The notes under the pieces: model-generated
What the model saw: the letters and a program-made list of their open reading frames with translations, nothing else
What the model was told of the DNA's origin: nothing
The model's database searches: none
Position numbers and translations under genes: made by a program
Shown here: positions 33,358-44,691 of the stretch, in pieces
How the letters are laid out: every line of letters starts with the position of its first letter
Position numbering within the stretch: the first letter of the stretch is position 1
Origin: Helianthus annuus
Taxonomy: Eukaryota > Streptophyta > Magnoliopsida > Asterales > Asteraceae
Direction: 5' to 3'
DNA: 64,000 bases
NCBI RefSeq assembly: GCF_002127325.2
Contig: NC_035444.2
Span: 85,842,286 to 85,906,285, forward strand

Positions 33358-36300
33358 TGAAGAAGATATCCAAAAAAAAATCCATGTTCAAAAAAATCCA
33401 AAGTTTTTTATAGATGTGATAATCGAACTCTATGTTCAGGTAAATAGAATTGAAATTTGGCCTTCGAAATCAAAATGCACAAATTAAAAAAGTACATCCG
33501 GCTGAGAAGATGATATGATTAGGGCCTTTGAATCGCTGGGTCGTACAACATTAAAATCGTATCTTGACCATTAAAATCTGCGACACCCATTCATCCATCT
33601 GCTAACCCATTTTCCAATCTACTGATGCAATATTTTTCATATCTATGTTGTTTAGATCTATGGCAACAATGGAATCTTCAATTCATGGAATCCTTCCAGA
33701 AATTCAGTGCCGGGGAACTTTTGCGTTAACCATCTATCCACAAATACAAATACTTGCTGGTTGTATAAATGTTTAAAACAAAAATAATTGTCTTGGTCAT
33801 TGTTTATTTATTTACGGATAAAATAAATTGAGTTTTAAGGTCAAGTAGAAGATAAAGTAATAAGGCTAGAAAATTCACTATTTGATGGACCTTATAGTTT
33901 GTTAAAAAAAATCATGTTCACTACACCTAATCTAAATATAAATACAAATATGTGAGATAATCTTGGTCTGGGAAACTTGATAAAAACACAAATGAATATC
34001 AATATGAAAAGTGATAGTTTAACATTAAATGTCTGATAGCAAAGAACAATTTGATTTTTGAGGTCAAACTATCAGCTACAATATTATTATTTTAGTAAAC
34101 CTCATAATTTTTCAAGAGAAAAACTTGTTAATAGAATCTTTATCAAAACCCATATCAATTTCAATTGGAAGCCTGGCCTCAAAAGTCAAACATTGACAAT
34201 GTTTATGTGAAGTAATGAAGGTTTACTTGATATGCTCCTATCAGATATATGAGAATACACGCATTAGCAAAGCCGATAAACTAATACGATTGATAAAACC
34301 TGAATGTCGTCAAAAGGTTTTCCTGTGTGTTACAGATAAAAGACCAGGTTCCAGCCGTAAACTGAATTATTAAAAGAATCTTTTACTACAGCTGTAGGAA
34401 GAAAGAAGTAACCTGCTTTAATAAATTCGGTAAATACGAAGCTCTGCCTGAGATATCATTAATACCTCCGCAAATTGTCAATTTGCAGTTAGTATGAAAA
34501 CTTAAACGAAACATGTAATCTCTTTTACAGATATAAACAAAAAAAATGAAAAGATTTTCAGCCGTGGTTCAGGGCTCCCATCTAAAAGAGTGTTCTCAAG
34601 CTCCAAATCTCTGACACATTTGCTACACAACATTAACAACACATAAGTTACCAAAGTTTAATCACATCCATCATCATATCAATGCCTATGCATAAAAGAT
34701 CATTGTGTATGCATTTCTTTAATGCCTTCTAATTTGTTGGTGTTCTAATTATGTATGCGTTTGTTTAGAAACATAGCGAATGTCTGTTGGATGCTTTGAT
34801 GTATGATAATATAGACCTCTAATATAATCAAGTTGCCTGGTCAATTTAACAATATAAAAATAATGAAGTGTGACAACTGAATAATGGGATAGCATAAACC
34901 TTAGGTTCACGGTGTTGAACATGGCAGACTCGGTGCAAAATTCGTTTGATATGGCTGCTGGATTTTGATGGGTCAAAGGATAGGATCAAGGTTGGGATCT
35001 CATTGTTGTACACGACTTGTTCGTTCATTTGGCGAGCCCGAAACAACCTTATATTTAAGAATCATTGCTTTTCTATTGATAAGATGTTGGAAGACATCTA
35101 GACCCAAATTTTCTCTTGGGTCAAGACTGTTAGGCAATGACCCTGGTGCAATATTCACTACAAAAGAATCATAGCACCACAAATTAGTTATATTTTAAAA
35201 CCTTGAAAATGAAATCTTGAAAACGGGTTGTTTTAAAAAAATATTGATATTCTAGATAAGTTTACAGAACGAAAACTTGAGAGGCCCAAATTTACACATG
35301 TTTAATACATTGGTGGCCTTCAAACTGGATAGTTGGACTGCCTCCACGTACATTATTCCATTAAAAAAAAGAACAGTTCTAAATTACCTTAACAATTTCA
35401 CATATCCTGTGTTGGTTTTATCTCCTGCTGTTTGAGTAGATTACACATTTGTGCTGTCTCTTGTTTCTCTTTTCAGAAGTCGGTATTCGCCTCCAACCAA
35501 AATCCCCCCAAATGTTGTCCCCCGCCCACCTCTAACAATCAAAACTTGGGCTGCTTTGTCTCTAACTAACTGAAAATAGCAAGTAAACAGTCCCTTAACC
35601 TCCCAAACCTAACGTACGCCACTACATGTGTGACCAATTTTAATTTTAGCTAAATTTTCGAGTTTACCCATGTGACCCATTACTATTAGAACATACATGG
35701 ATCAAGCTCTGTTATATTTTTAGCTATCTTTTAAGAATTTGCCTATTTGACCCCTTGCAAACAACATAATCCGAATTGACTCATTCTTAAATAAACGGGT
35801 TGAAATAAATATTTTTAACCACTTAAAATTAAGAAAAAAACCTACTTTGATCTAAACTGATTCAGTTATCTATAAAAAAATTTAAAAAATATTTAGTGAT
35901 CAGATAATTCACCCAATAATAAGATATAAAACTCATGGTCTTACCAAGTTTCTTGTCTACGAATGTTGCATCATTTTACTTTTCAGCAGTAATATTATTA
36001 TAATTAAAACCCCAATTGCGATTCTAAACCCTAGTTTCATGTATATATTCTAAACCCCAATTAACACATATTTAAATCTCTCCAGTAGTAATAGGAAAGC
36101 TAAGCCTTATATTCAAATTAAACATGGATCATCAAAGAAAGTTATGTTTATATCATACGTTATAGATCGATTAAAAAAGGTTACCAGGTTGTTTCCAATT
36201 GCGATTGAAGATGAAGTTTAGAAAGGCAAAACTGCCACCAAGAGTGGAAAGATAGCACTTGCTCTTTACCAATCTACCTGATATCACTTTCTCCATTCGA

Positions 36301-37029
36301 TAAATTTTCCCCCTCATTCTATAACCCTAGTTTTTGCTCTCAATCAATTTCACTGATTGCTTCCAATAGCGATTGAAGATGAAGAAATCTTCGGTTCTGT
36401 AGATTGCAAATAACATATTACAGATTGATTAAAGTGAAAGAATCAAAAAATTGTCGGATTACAACATCAAAGATAGTATCCAAACAAAGAATGCGATTTA
36501 AAGGTCTCGAATAATAAAAAGCTTCAGATTCATTTGTCTTAATTAAGATTGATTAAATCAATGGCCTAGAGTGAATTAATTCAATCTTTATGAAACTGAA
36601 ACAATTAGGTTCAAAATCTAAAGGATCTGTAACTAATTCGGCCCATGCCTCGGCCCGCCCACCGAACTCGTCTACTGCACTTGAGAGTGAACCGACTGAG
36701 CCAAAGAAGTCGGCGAAGCCGGAGACTCCTCCCCGGCCACAACCGCAGCCTCATTTACCCTCTCCTCTAATGCAGGCCCATTACTATCAATATCATCACT
36801 CCTACCATGATCAACCTCCTACAACGATAACAAACAAACCCATGCAAAGAGATATACAGATTCCAAAACAATCTTATTTTAGATATCTCAATCCTCTGGG
36901 AAATTAGTTAAAGAAACCAATAACAACTCAAATATTTGTAATCAGAATTATAATATCATAGTTCATAATTGCTCAGTTTCACTATTTCGAATACCTCGTC
37001 ATGAAGGAATAAACAGATCACGCTCACAG
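33358..37029 (-). other. Helitron interior with unrecognised open fragments
   Basis: Two stretches may be captured exons. At 34850-35182 (-) overlapping frames include YNNEIPTLILSFDPSKSSSH. At 36590-36907 (+) a GC-richer stretch encodes a Pro/Ser-rich segment (SAKPETPPRPQPQPHLPSP). Neither is recognised. CGATTGAAGATGAAG-type repeats recur at 36205, 36372, 39122 and 39262. Confidence 0.35.
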
Positions 37030-37221
37030 TCAGCATAATCCATGACTAATTCCTGAAGCCGTTTTACGGGGACCAAAACATCCACGGTCACAATTTAAAG
37101 AACTGCCATTACCACATTCAAATGTTGTCAAGAAATCAGGATTTTCTTCCACATATGTTGCGTATCTCTCTAGAATCCTCACAATTTCATCAAACCGAGT
37201 TCGTTTTTCTAGTTTGATTGA
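37030..37221 (-). pseudogene. Captured open fragment of unknown gene
   Basis: The minus strand is open for 63 codons without ATG, reading TRFDEIVRILERYATYVEEN then PDFLTTF, and ends in TGA at 37030. The composition looks like real protein. It sits beside the villin fragment on the same strand, but I do not recognise it as part of villin. Confidence 0.45.
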
Positions 37222-37519
37222 TCAACATCATCGGATGAGCTTGTGAAACGCTATTGGACATGAATCAGGTAACGGAGTTCTAACATTCTCCATGCATATA
37301 TATATACACACAATTACAAAAATGAATCTAACAGCAAGAAGCTATAAATGATTAAACAAAAATACCTTTTGACAGACGACAAATGCAACTTGTTTTGGAT
37401 TCATAAAGCAGTTAAAAGCTCCTAAAGAACAATGGAAAAATTGTAAACATCAATTTAATAAATTACTATGGCTCTTATATCTAGTTGTGATATAGCGACA
37501 ATCAGATAATTTCAGTGGT

Positions 37520-37693
37520 ACCTCGACACTTTTTCTTTCCAAACCATGTCCCAATAGAGCATTCTTCTTGATCTTCTCCATGATAACTATACCAGCATAT
37601 ATAACATTCTCCACTATAAAACCTAGACTGATCAGGGACCGAAAGAAGAGCCTTCTCTTGGCCATTCACATAAAACCTGGTGAATACATCCAT
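37520..37693 (-). pseudogene. Captured villin fragment
   Basis: The minus strand reads FYVNGQEKALLSVPDQSRFY, SGECYICWYSYHGEDQEE and GTWFGKK. This fits a gelsolin repeat of plant villins (actin-bundling proteins), where NGQEK, DQSKFYSGDCY and GTWFGKQSVE are conserved. After GKK the family phase continues as SVE up to a GTACCA donor-like site at about 37522, while the raw frame diverges, so a frameshift lies in the lysine stretch. An exon plus splice edge was captured. Confidence 0.82.
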
Positions 37694-38126
37694 AGAAATA
37701 CGATAACATTAAATACAACCCAATTCACATTAGTAAGCAGGTTGAAATCAACACAGTTTTCTTAATTCGCTTTTGTAGCTCCTTTGATACTCATTTTTTT
37801 ATATGGTGTCCTCCTACTCTACCCATGGATGTAGATATCAATGTTTGTCTATTTCATATTCACAATATTTAATTCTATTACAGATTTCATCAATTTATAG
37901 ATATGGGAATACTCCAAATAACAGGCTATATAACCATCTGAAACAATCTATTAATATTTAAATGAAATCAATGGTAGCACACAGCTGCGTTGCAAGCACT
38001 TTAACAGTTAACTATACAATAATTTCATCTAACCATACATCATACAAGATCCACATAACACAAACTACAATTTAGCTGAAAACAAACAATAGAACTATGG
38101 ACGCCATATGGTATAGAATTTGATAC

Positions 38127-38209
38127 CTGCACACGACCTTCATCTGAGCTATAAAATTTGAGGCCATATCGGTACATACACGGGAGGCGAAGCAGTCGTG
38201 TAGCGTCAC
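38127..38209 (-). pseudogene. Captured PPIP5K/VIP1-type kinase exon
   Basis: An 83-bp exon-like block on the minus strand has acceptor TTTCTCAG at its 5' edge and donor GTATCA at its 3' edge. It reads RLLRLPCMYRYGLKFYSSDE then GRVQ. This fits the phosphatase-like domain of diphosphoinositol-pentakisphosphate kinases (VIP1/PPIP5K; [20 protein letters not shown] type), with the RHD histidine replaced by Y. It is a non-functional fragment. Confidence 0.72.
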
Positions 38210-39556
38210 CTGAGAAATAAAGTGAAAAAAAAAATTCAAACTACACTGAACACCTACTAATCAATTCATTTTGCCACCTGCATCGAGAATTATAAATGTC
38301 TTGTGAATATCTGATGTGTAATTATGGCTGGAATTATACTAAGATCTTATATATGTCTTGTGAATAACTGGTGTGTAATTATACAATTGCAAGACCTATA
38401 CACTTTTAATAACTTTGAAAAATAATAATATAACAGGATTTAAGTTCTATTTATTAAAACTAAACCAAAATTAAGTGATTACCGGCCACTTCGAGTCCTT
38501 TGACATGTTCTTTTTGTACCTAAATTGTTTCGTATTACCCATTAGGGATAAGCATGACCTGAATCAACCCAGTAAAGTAAAATACGAAAGAGTCTAAATC
38601 ACCACTGAAGTTTAATAGAAAAAGAATATATAAATAGTCATTAAGCCACTTACTTTCCGTAAATTAGACCAAATAAATATAATAATTTCAGTAACATGTA
38701 TTCTTAATTGTATTCCCTTTGACACATTATAAAACGAAATTACCCATTTTGGTCAAATTGGACGAATCTTAAAGATGAAAAGCAATGACTTTTAAGATAA
38801 AAAAACATAATAAAGTTTGTAAAAAATCGGCCTGTTAACAACCAGCAGACTTGTCTGCCTTGGTCTGAGTCAGGACATGAGTTCATCGGTGCTTATTCTT
38901 CTCCATTAAAACCAATCGCTAATCTCAAAAAAAAAAAAACAAATTTCATGCTAATAATCAAAGTACAGCATATAACCCGAGTTTTTTCTTCAACTTCATT
39001 GAGATGATTCTTCCAGTTGTGCTCCCTTCATGGAATCAAACTAAAACCTAGAAAAATCATTGTCTTTCTCCACCGCCAATCTGGGTATTGTTGTAGGGGT
39101 GATGATGAAATACCTAATTACCGATTGAAGAAGAAGTTGAAATACCCAATTGCATCTCTCCCCTTCTACCAAGTTACCAACCATATACAAAACATGCGAT
39201 TAACGAATTAAAGTACACAAAGAGGTAGAATATATGATGGATTCTTCTGAAACAATTACCGATTGAAGAAGAATTTGAGATAATGAAACGGGCAGAGAGA
39301 AATCTAATGAGTTATTTTGTTGATTGTACTTGACGCAAAACATTTAGGGTTTTCTATTAGAAATAAATTTGAGAAAGGAAACGATTGCATAATTTTGGAA
39401 AGGTTGAACTGAATGGAGAGAGACCATGTGAAAGGAACAAAATGGCGAAGGAATGAGGAAAATGAATTGCCGCTCAATTCACAATTCTCTGCCTAAATAA
39501 CTATGCCACATCATAGTCAAATAGTCAAAGTTATTTTGCTTTAATAATAGAGAAGA
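38210..39556 (-). other. Helitron 5' part, no gene recognised
   Basis: AT-rich with a few short GATTGAAGAAGAAG repeats. The ORF at 39017-39211 (+) lacks recognisable features. Confidence 0.45.
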
Positions 39557-40924
39557 TATATAACCGATTGTGCATAACTAATTATAATGTGCATATAAAG
39601 CCTTATTAGAGAATAATAACCGATTATTCTAAAATCATTATTGTAATTGTATCAATCACCTCCTTAATTTTAGGAGAGATTTGTGTTGTAATCCATTATT
39701 TATAACAATCATAAGGTCATAGGGTATACTTTAATACTTCTCAACTCCACCTAAGTGTCACATCACTCGCTTTTCCTCATTTCACTTCACTTCATCTTAA
39801 GGAAATGGTCTACTCCCGTTAACCCCACCTAACTTGATTTCTTTAGTGCTTTTTTGTTTAAAAAAGGAAAAAAAAATAATTCAATTTTTTAACATTCGGT
39901 TAGCATGTTAACAAGTAATCCCTTTAACACCCATTAACATAAGAAAAGAATGGTATGCAAGGTCTCTTAACATGACATGTCACCTTTAACACCCATGTGT
40001 TAAGGTACACCCCAAGGCCTAATATCCCTCAAATTATTGAGGTTTGATCACCCTTTCCACATGGCATCAACCAATAATCTAAGATCTTAATCTTCTCTCT
40101 TCTCTACCCTTCTCTTCATCGTTCTTTCTGTTTTCTTTTCTGGGATCTCAAATGGCAACATCATCTTCCTCTCATGAATATTCCATGAACACCATACTCC
40201 ATATGATAATACTCAAATTCACTTCCACTAATGTCGACAGGGGTCCCTTGTTAGGCTCCCTGTCTGGGTCAGTCTCACTGGACTTCTTTAATGGGCCCAA
40301 TTACTACTCTCAGTGGGATACGAATACAAAAGGCGAGGAACACTTCAAAGGTTATCTCTTCTGCAGAGTCATTAATGACCTGCAAGGTGAGAGAGAAGGG
40401 AACGACCGGAGAAGTACAAAGTGTGTACTTGCTTCATTAATGGTGATAGTCTCCTCTCCGGCAAAAGAGTGACACGTAACCATCGTAACCCGAAACATGG
40501 GCTGGCACATGGGAATTCGTTGGGTTTGTGAGAAGGATCTCCATGATTGATACGACACTTGGCCATATAAGATGATCCCATGATCATCCAAGGTAAGCAT
40601 TCAATTTCCTTAGCATTTACTCACACACATCCTATTTACTTCGGCCATTCTTCGAGCCACATTAAATACGTCAACCTTGGATTCACACCAGGATATTCCG
40701 GCGACCCTTACTCGTCGGAATAAGCTCCACATTTCCGTGAAGTTTTCTTATTCTGATGCCGGAGCTTGGTCATGGATCCCCCCTCCGGGGCCCTCCATGA
40801 CGAGGCTAACGGTGTTTTATTTTGTAGGCCAGCAGGAAAGCCCATCGTAGCGTTGACGAGACTCATTGACGTCCACTGGAGTTAGGGGATTCGGCAACTA
40901 ATTATCTCTTATGAAGAACCCATA
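39557..40924. other. Spacer with a short copia-gag-like start and unclassified TE-like sequence
   Basis: After a CT-rich leader-like stretch (40090-40145) an ORF at 40152-40472 begins MATSSSSHEYSMNTILHMII, reminiscent of copia gag starts, then diverges. 40610-40900 is GC-richer and looks like part of another retroelement but cannot be classified. No host gene is supported. Confidence 0.35.
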
Positions 40925-41273
40925 TGTTAGAGGTTGTTAGAGTTGTTAGATGTCATTGTCTAGGTGACGTCAGCATATATTCCTCAGAGGTTTGCATTGT
41001 ACTATAAATAGAACAGTGCATGTACTATTCTGTTTATCACTTCATCACCTTGACATTTTGTACGAGCAAATTGAGTGATCTCAGGCTGAGGAGGAGTTTG
41101 TATTCATGCATACATGAATCTTTGTAATTTCAATCATTCAGTTTAAAGTATTCATGATGAAAGCAAATCTCTCATTATTTGTGATTTTAAGTTAATCTTC
41201 ATTCTGCTACAATTATTTTCATCTTTGTTATCATTTTAAACATTCACAAACAATTCAAACTCAGATCCTAACA
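40925..41273 (+). repeat. Probable solo copia LTR
   Basis: It starts TGTTAGAGG, ends GATCCTAACA, and has TATAAATA at 41003-41010 followed by a transcribed-looking part with a polyadenylation-like region. No primer-binding site follows and no purine tract precedes, and flanking pentamers do not match, so it may be a solo or truncated LTR. The left edge is ambiguous because TGTTAG occurs three times in 25 bases. Confidence 0.5.
41003..41010 (+). promoter_or_regulatory. TATA box in the solo LTR
   Basis: TATAAATA about 80 bases from the left end of the LTR. Confidence 0.45.
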
Positions 41274-41307
41274 CTCCCACATATGTGTGTGTGTGTGTAG
41301 TGTGAGG

Positions 41308-41730
41308 TTAAAAATTCAACTCAACATGTTAAAAATTAATTTTTTTTTTAAATTTCGATGCTTTTCCTTATAGATACATGTAGAAGCATTTATAATAAAA
41401 AAAATCAAAAACTAAAAATATAAAAAGAATGTTTACAAAACGGTTAAAATAAAAATATCTTATAAAATTAACTTAACATGTTAAAAATCAATATTTTTTA
41501 AAAACATTTCATCGCTTTTCCTTATAAAAATGGTAGAACGATTCCAATAAAAAAATAATTTTTGTAAAAAAATATTTTAGCTTTTTTTAACTGTTTTTAA
41601 ACATTTTTTTTATATTTTTTGCTTTTGATTTTTTTATTAAAAATGTTTCTACATGTATTTACAAGGTAAAGTGCCGATTTTTTTTTAAATTAATTTTTAA
41701 GATGTTAACTTAAATTTTTAAAAGTGTTCC
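41308..41730. repeat. Two direct and one inverted AT-rich repeats, foldback-like
   Basis: A unit with AACATGTTAAAAAT...CTTTTCCTTATA...AATAAAAAAA occurs at about 41315-41400 and 41465-41555, and inverted at about 41625-41720. It is probably a decayed MITE. Confidence 0.5.
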
Positions 41731-42244
41731 CCAGTTCCCCACTTTTTTAGTGTTCGCCAATGAACCTTCCTATATATATGTGTGTTCGTGAGTGTATGAG
41801 AGAGTTCAAGAGAAAACTCCTTTTATTGTGAGAATTTGTAAGTTCCTAAAAAAAGCTTAAGAGAAACCAATTTTTTTTATGTTTTTTGCCAATAAATCTA
41901 GTATTTTTAAGATACAAATGTGTATCAATACGAATAACCTAAACCCAACAATCCAATCCCAGCCCCAAAAAAACCTAACCCCCTTCCCCGACTCCCCTAA
42001 AAACTAAACCTCCCAAAAAACCTAACCCTAAAAGTTAAACTAAACTCATAGCCTAAACTTTAAGCCTAAGTAGTATTACATATGTGCAACACTGTAATAG
42101 TAATATTGAAAAAAATACGACACGTTAGATCTTGTTTTTATGTCGAAAAAATATACTCGAATATACTCGAACAAAAGATAAATTATTTTGTTCTTATGGT
42201 GCAATTTAAAAAAAATAATAATAATAACATATGAAACAGAAATG

Positions 42245-42275
<31 letters not shown>

Positions 42276-42329
42276 CACTTTTCAATTTTGCCACTCCTTT
42301 ATTAAAAAGTCCAATTCCACATAAATAAG
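41731..42329. other. AT-rich spacer
   Basis: It contains C/A-rich sequence at 41935-42070 resembling degenerate CCTAAACC or CCTAACCC repeats and a GT/AT microsatellite at 42245-42275. No gene is seen. Confidence 0.45.
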
Positions 42330-44691
42330 GAGTTTTCGAAGTACTAGATACGGTAATACGAATTTATTGATATAAACCAAAGGGAAATAGAGATAAAACT
42401 GAATTCTCATATTTTATTTTATTCAATATTACAATATATAGATAAACAAAACTATAAACCCTAAAGCCCATAAGTAATGGGTTGGGCCTAAAATGTCTGG
42501 TTTATAACACTCCCTCTCAGACATTTAGAATTATACACAGTTTAACGACATACTTCAAGATGATGTTAAATAGGTACTTCAGGACCTGAATAAATAAACT
42601 GGTACTACTGGATCAGCTATGCTGCCTCATTAAAAACCTTACTAAGAAAACCCAGTAGGACAAAACTTAGTTAAGGGAAAAAGAGTTTAGCGTGTATAAT
42701 TCTCCCACCTGAATTCAACAAACATCTTTCAATCTACGAAGACCGATCTTGTGTGATAACTGCTCGAAACTGCTTCTAGGTAAAGATTTTGCGAACAGGT
42801 CTGCTAGATTTTCATTTGACTTGATCTGATGAACATCGATTTCCCCTTCTTTCTGCAAGTCATATGTTGAGAAGAACTTTGGTGAGATGTGCTTTGTTCG
42901 ATCACCCTTGATGTAACCTTCTCTGATCTGAGCTATGCAAGCAGCATTGTCTTCATAAATAATTGTCGGCTCCTTCTTGATCTGTTCTAATCCGCATGCT
43001 TCTTGTATGTGATTAATCATTGATCTCAACCACACACATTCTCGACCAGCATCATATAGTACTATCAATTCAGCATGATTTGATGATGTTGCTGTAAGTG
43101 TTTGCTTAATTGACTTCCAAGAAATTGCTGTGCCGCCGTATGTGAATACATAACCTGTCTGAGATTTTGCTTTGTGAGGATCTGATAGATATCCGGCATT
43201 AGCATACCCAACAAGCTGGGACTTTTGATCTTTCTGATAGAAAAGACTTAAGTCTTGTGTCCCGCAAATATACCGGAATATATGTTTTAAACCATTCCAG
43301 TGTCTACGTGTTGGATTCGAACTGTATCTCGCTAGTGCATGTACTGCAAATGCAATGTCAGGTCTTGTGTTATTTGCGAGATACTTAAGGGCACTGATCG
43401 CCCTTAAGTACGGTACTTCTGGACCAAGTACTTCTTCGCCTTCTTCTTGAGGGCGACAAGGATCCTTGTGTGGATCTAGCGGTCAGAGAACCATAGGTAC
43501 GCTAAACAGATGTGCTTTATCCATATTGAAACGTATTAACATCTTCTGGATGTAGTTTGATTGATAGACAAATGTGCCATTGCACAGATACTCAAATTGT
43601 AGTCCGATACATAATTTCGTCATACCAAGAACTTTCATTTCAAATTCCTTCTTTAACAACTGAGCAGCATCATCTATCTCTTCAGGAGATCCGATGATAT
43701 TGATATCATCAACATAGACTGCTATTATAGTGAAATTTGAGAGTGATATTTTTATAAAAATACATGGACTGTTACATCAGACTTGTATCCTTCTTTTTCG
43801 AGATATTCACTAAGTCGATTGTACCACATACGACCAGATTTTTTAAGACCGTATAAAGATCTCTGGAGCTTTATAGAACACATATCTCAAGGTGTTGATT
43901 TTAATGCTTCAGGCAATTTTGATCCTTTAGGGATTTTCATGTAGATGTCATTTTCAAGTGTCTCATATAAGTATGCGGTGATGACCTCCCTTAGTCTCAT
44001 ATGAATTCTTTCAGAGATTGTGAGGCCGATTAGGAACCTAAGGGTTATCGCATCCACTACAGGGGAATACGTTTCCTCATAATCAAGTCCAGGGATTTAG
44101 GAAAACCCTTGCGCTACAAGTCGAGCCTTATATCGTACAATCTCATTCTTTTCATTTCTCTTTATTGCAAACACCCATTTATAACCTACTGGTTTGACGT
44201 CTATGGGCGTTCGGACTACAGGTCCGAAAACATGTCGCTTTTCGAGCGAATTCAGTTTGGCGTTTATGGCTTCTTGCCATCTTGGCCAATCATTTCTGTG
44301 CATGCACTCTTCTAAAGTTTTAGGTACGTAATCATTTTCATTGATTACATCCGTTGCTATAACATATGCGAATATATCATCAACACGTGTTTTATTCCGG
44401 TTCCACATTGTACTATCTTGTACATAATTAATAGAGATCTCATTTTCGTTCGGTATCAGTGTTTCTTCTAAAACTTCATTTTCCTCTGGATTCATAGTTG
44501 TCTCTTCTCGGACATTTACCTCTACCGGGGTTTCACTTATAATCTTTTATGAGTTTTCACCAACTGCATTACTTTGCTCTTTTCGTTTCCGTGGGTTTTT
44601 GTCTTTGGAACCGATTGGTCTCCCACGCTTTCGTTGTATAGTAATCGCTTCTGGGATTACTTCAATTTGAGCAGGTGCATTTGATGCTGGT
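42330..44691 (-). mobile_element. Ty1/copia remnant, 3' part (minus strand)
   Basis: It has pol sequence (42715-44691), a purine tract CTGAGAGGGAG (about 42510-42520 on the complement) and the start of an LTR, TGTTATAAACCAG, at 42509 running left to an unclear end near 42330. It is cut on the right by gypsy element A at 44692. It is of a different copia lineage from the left-hand element. Confidence 0.7.
42715..44691 (-). pseudogene. pol: Copia RT and RNase H, decayed
   Basis: On the minus strand the linker and RT N-terminus (44495 to 44097; KPVGYKWVFAIKRNEKNEIV, then KARLVAQGF) are followed by broken RT up to about 43500 and an RNase H end (RYICGTQDLSLFY near 43260, GYANAGYLSDPHKAKSQTGY, TATSSNHAEL, then DNAAC and TKHISPKFF to the stop at 42715). 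A stop lies near 44546 and another, or a frameshift, near 43485 (VL-stop-PLDPHKD). Several phase changes separate the blocks. Integrase is not in view because element A cuts upstream. Confidence 0.8.

Larger units (their letters stand above)
31991..39556 (-). mobile_element. Helitron (7.57 kb) with captured gene fragments
   Basis: The minus strand starts TCTTCTCTATTATTAAAG (39556) and ends with a hairpin ACCCGT/ACGGGT (32002-32020) eleven bases before terminal CTAG (31991). It is flanked by A on the 5' side and T on the 3' side, as Helitrons insert between A and T without target duplication. It keeps only the tail of the helicase, so it is non-autonomous. It carries fragments of at least three host genes on its coding strand. 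Confidence 0.85.

Noticed and set aside
36590..36907. 105-codon ORF as a host gene
   Set aside because: It lies inside the Helitron, is Pro/Ser-rich without a recognisable domain and changes character after about residue 60; kept only as a possible captured fragment.
40152..40472. Complete copia gag gene
   Set aside because: Only the first 25 or so residues resemble a copia gag start; no gag domain or zinc knuckle follows.
41935..42070. Interstitial telomeric repeat
   Set aside because: CCTAAACC-like patches are too degenerate and irregular to call telomeric.
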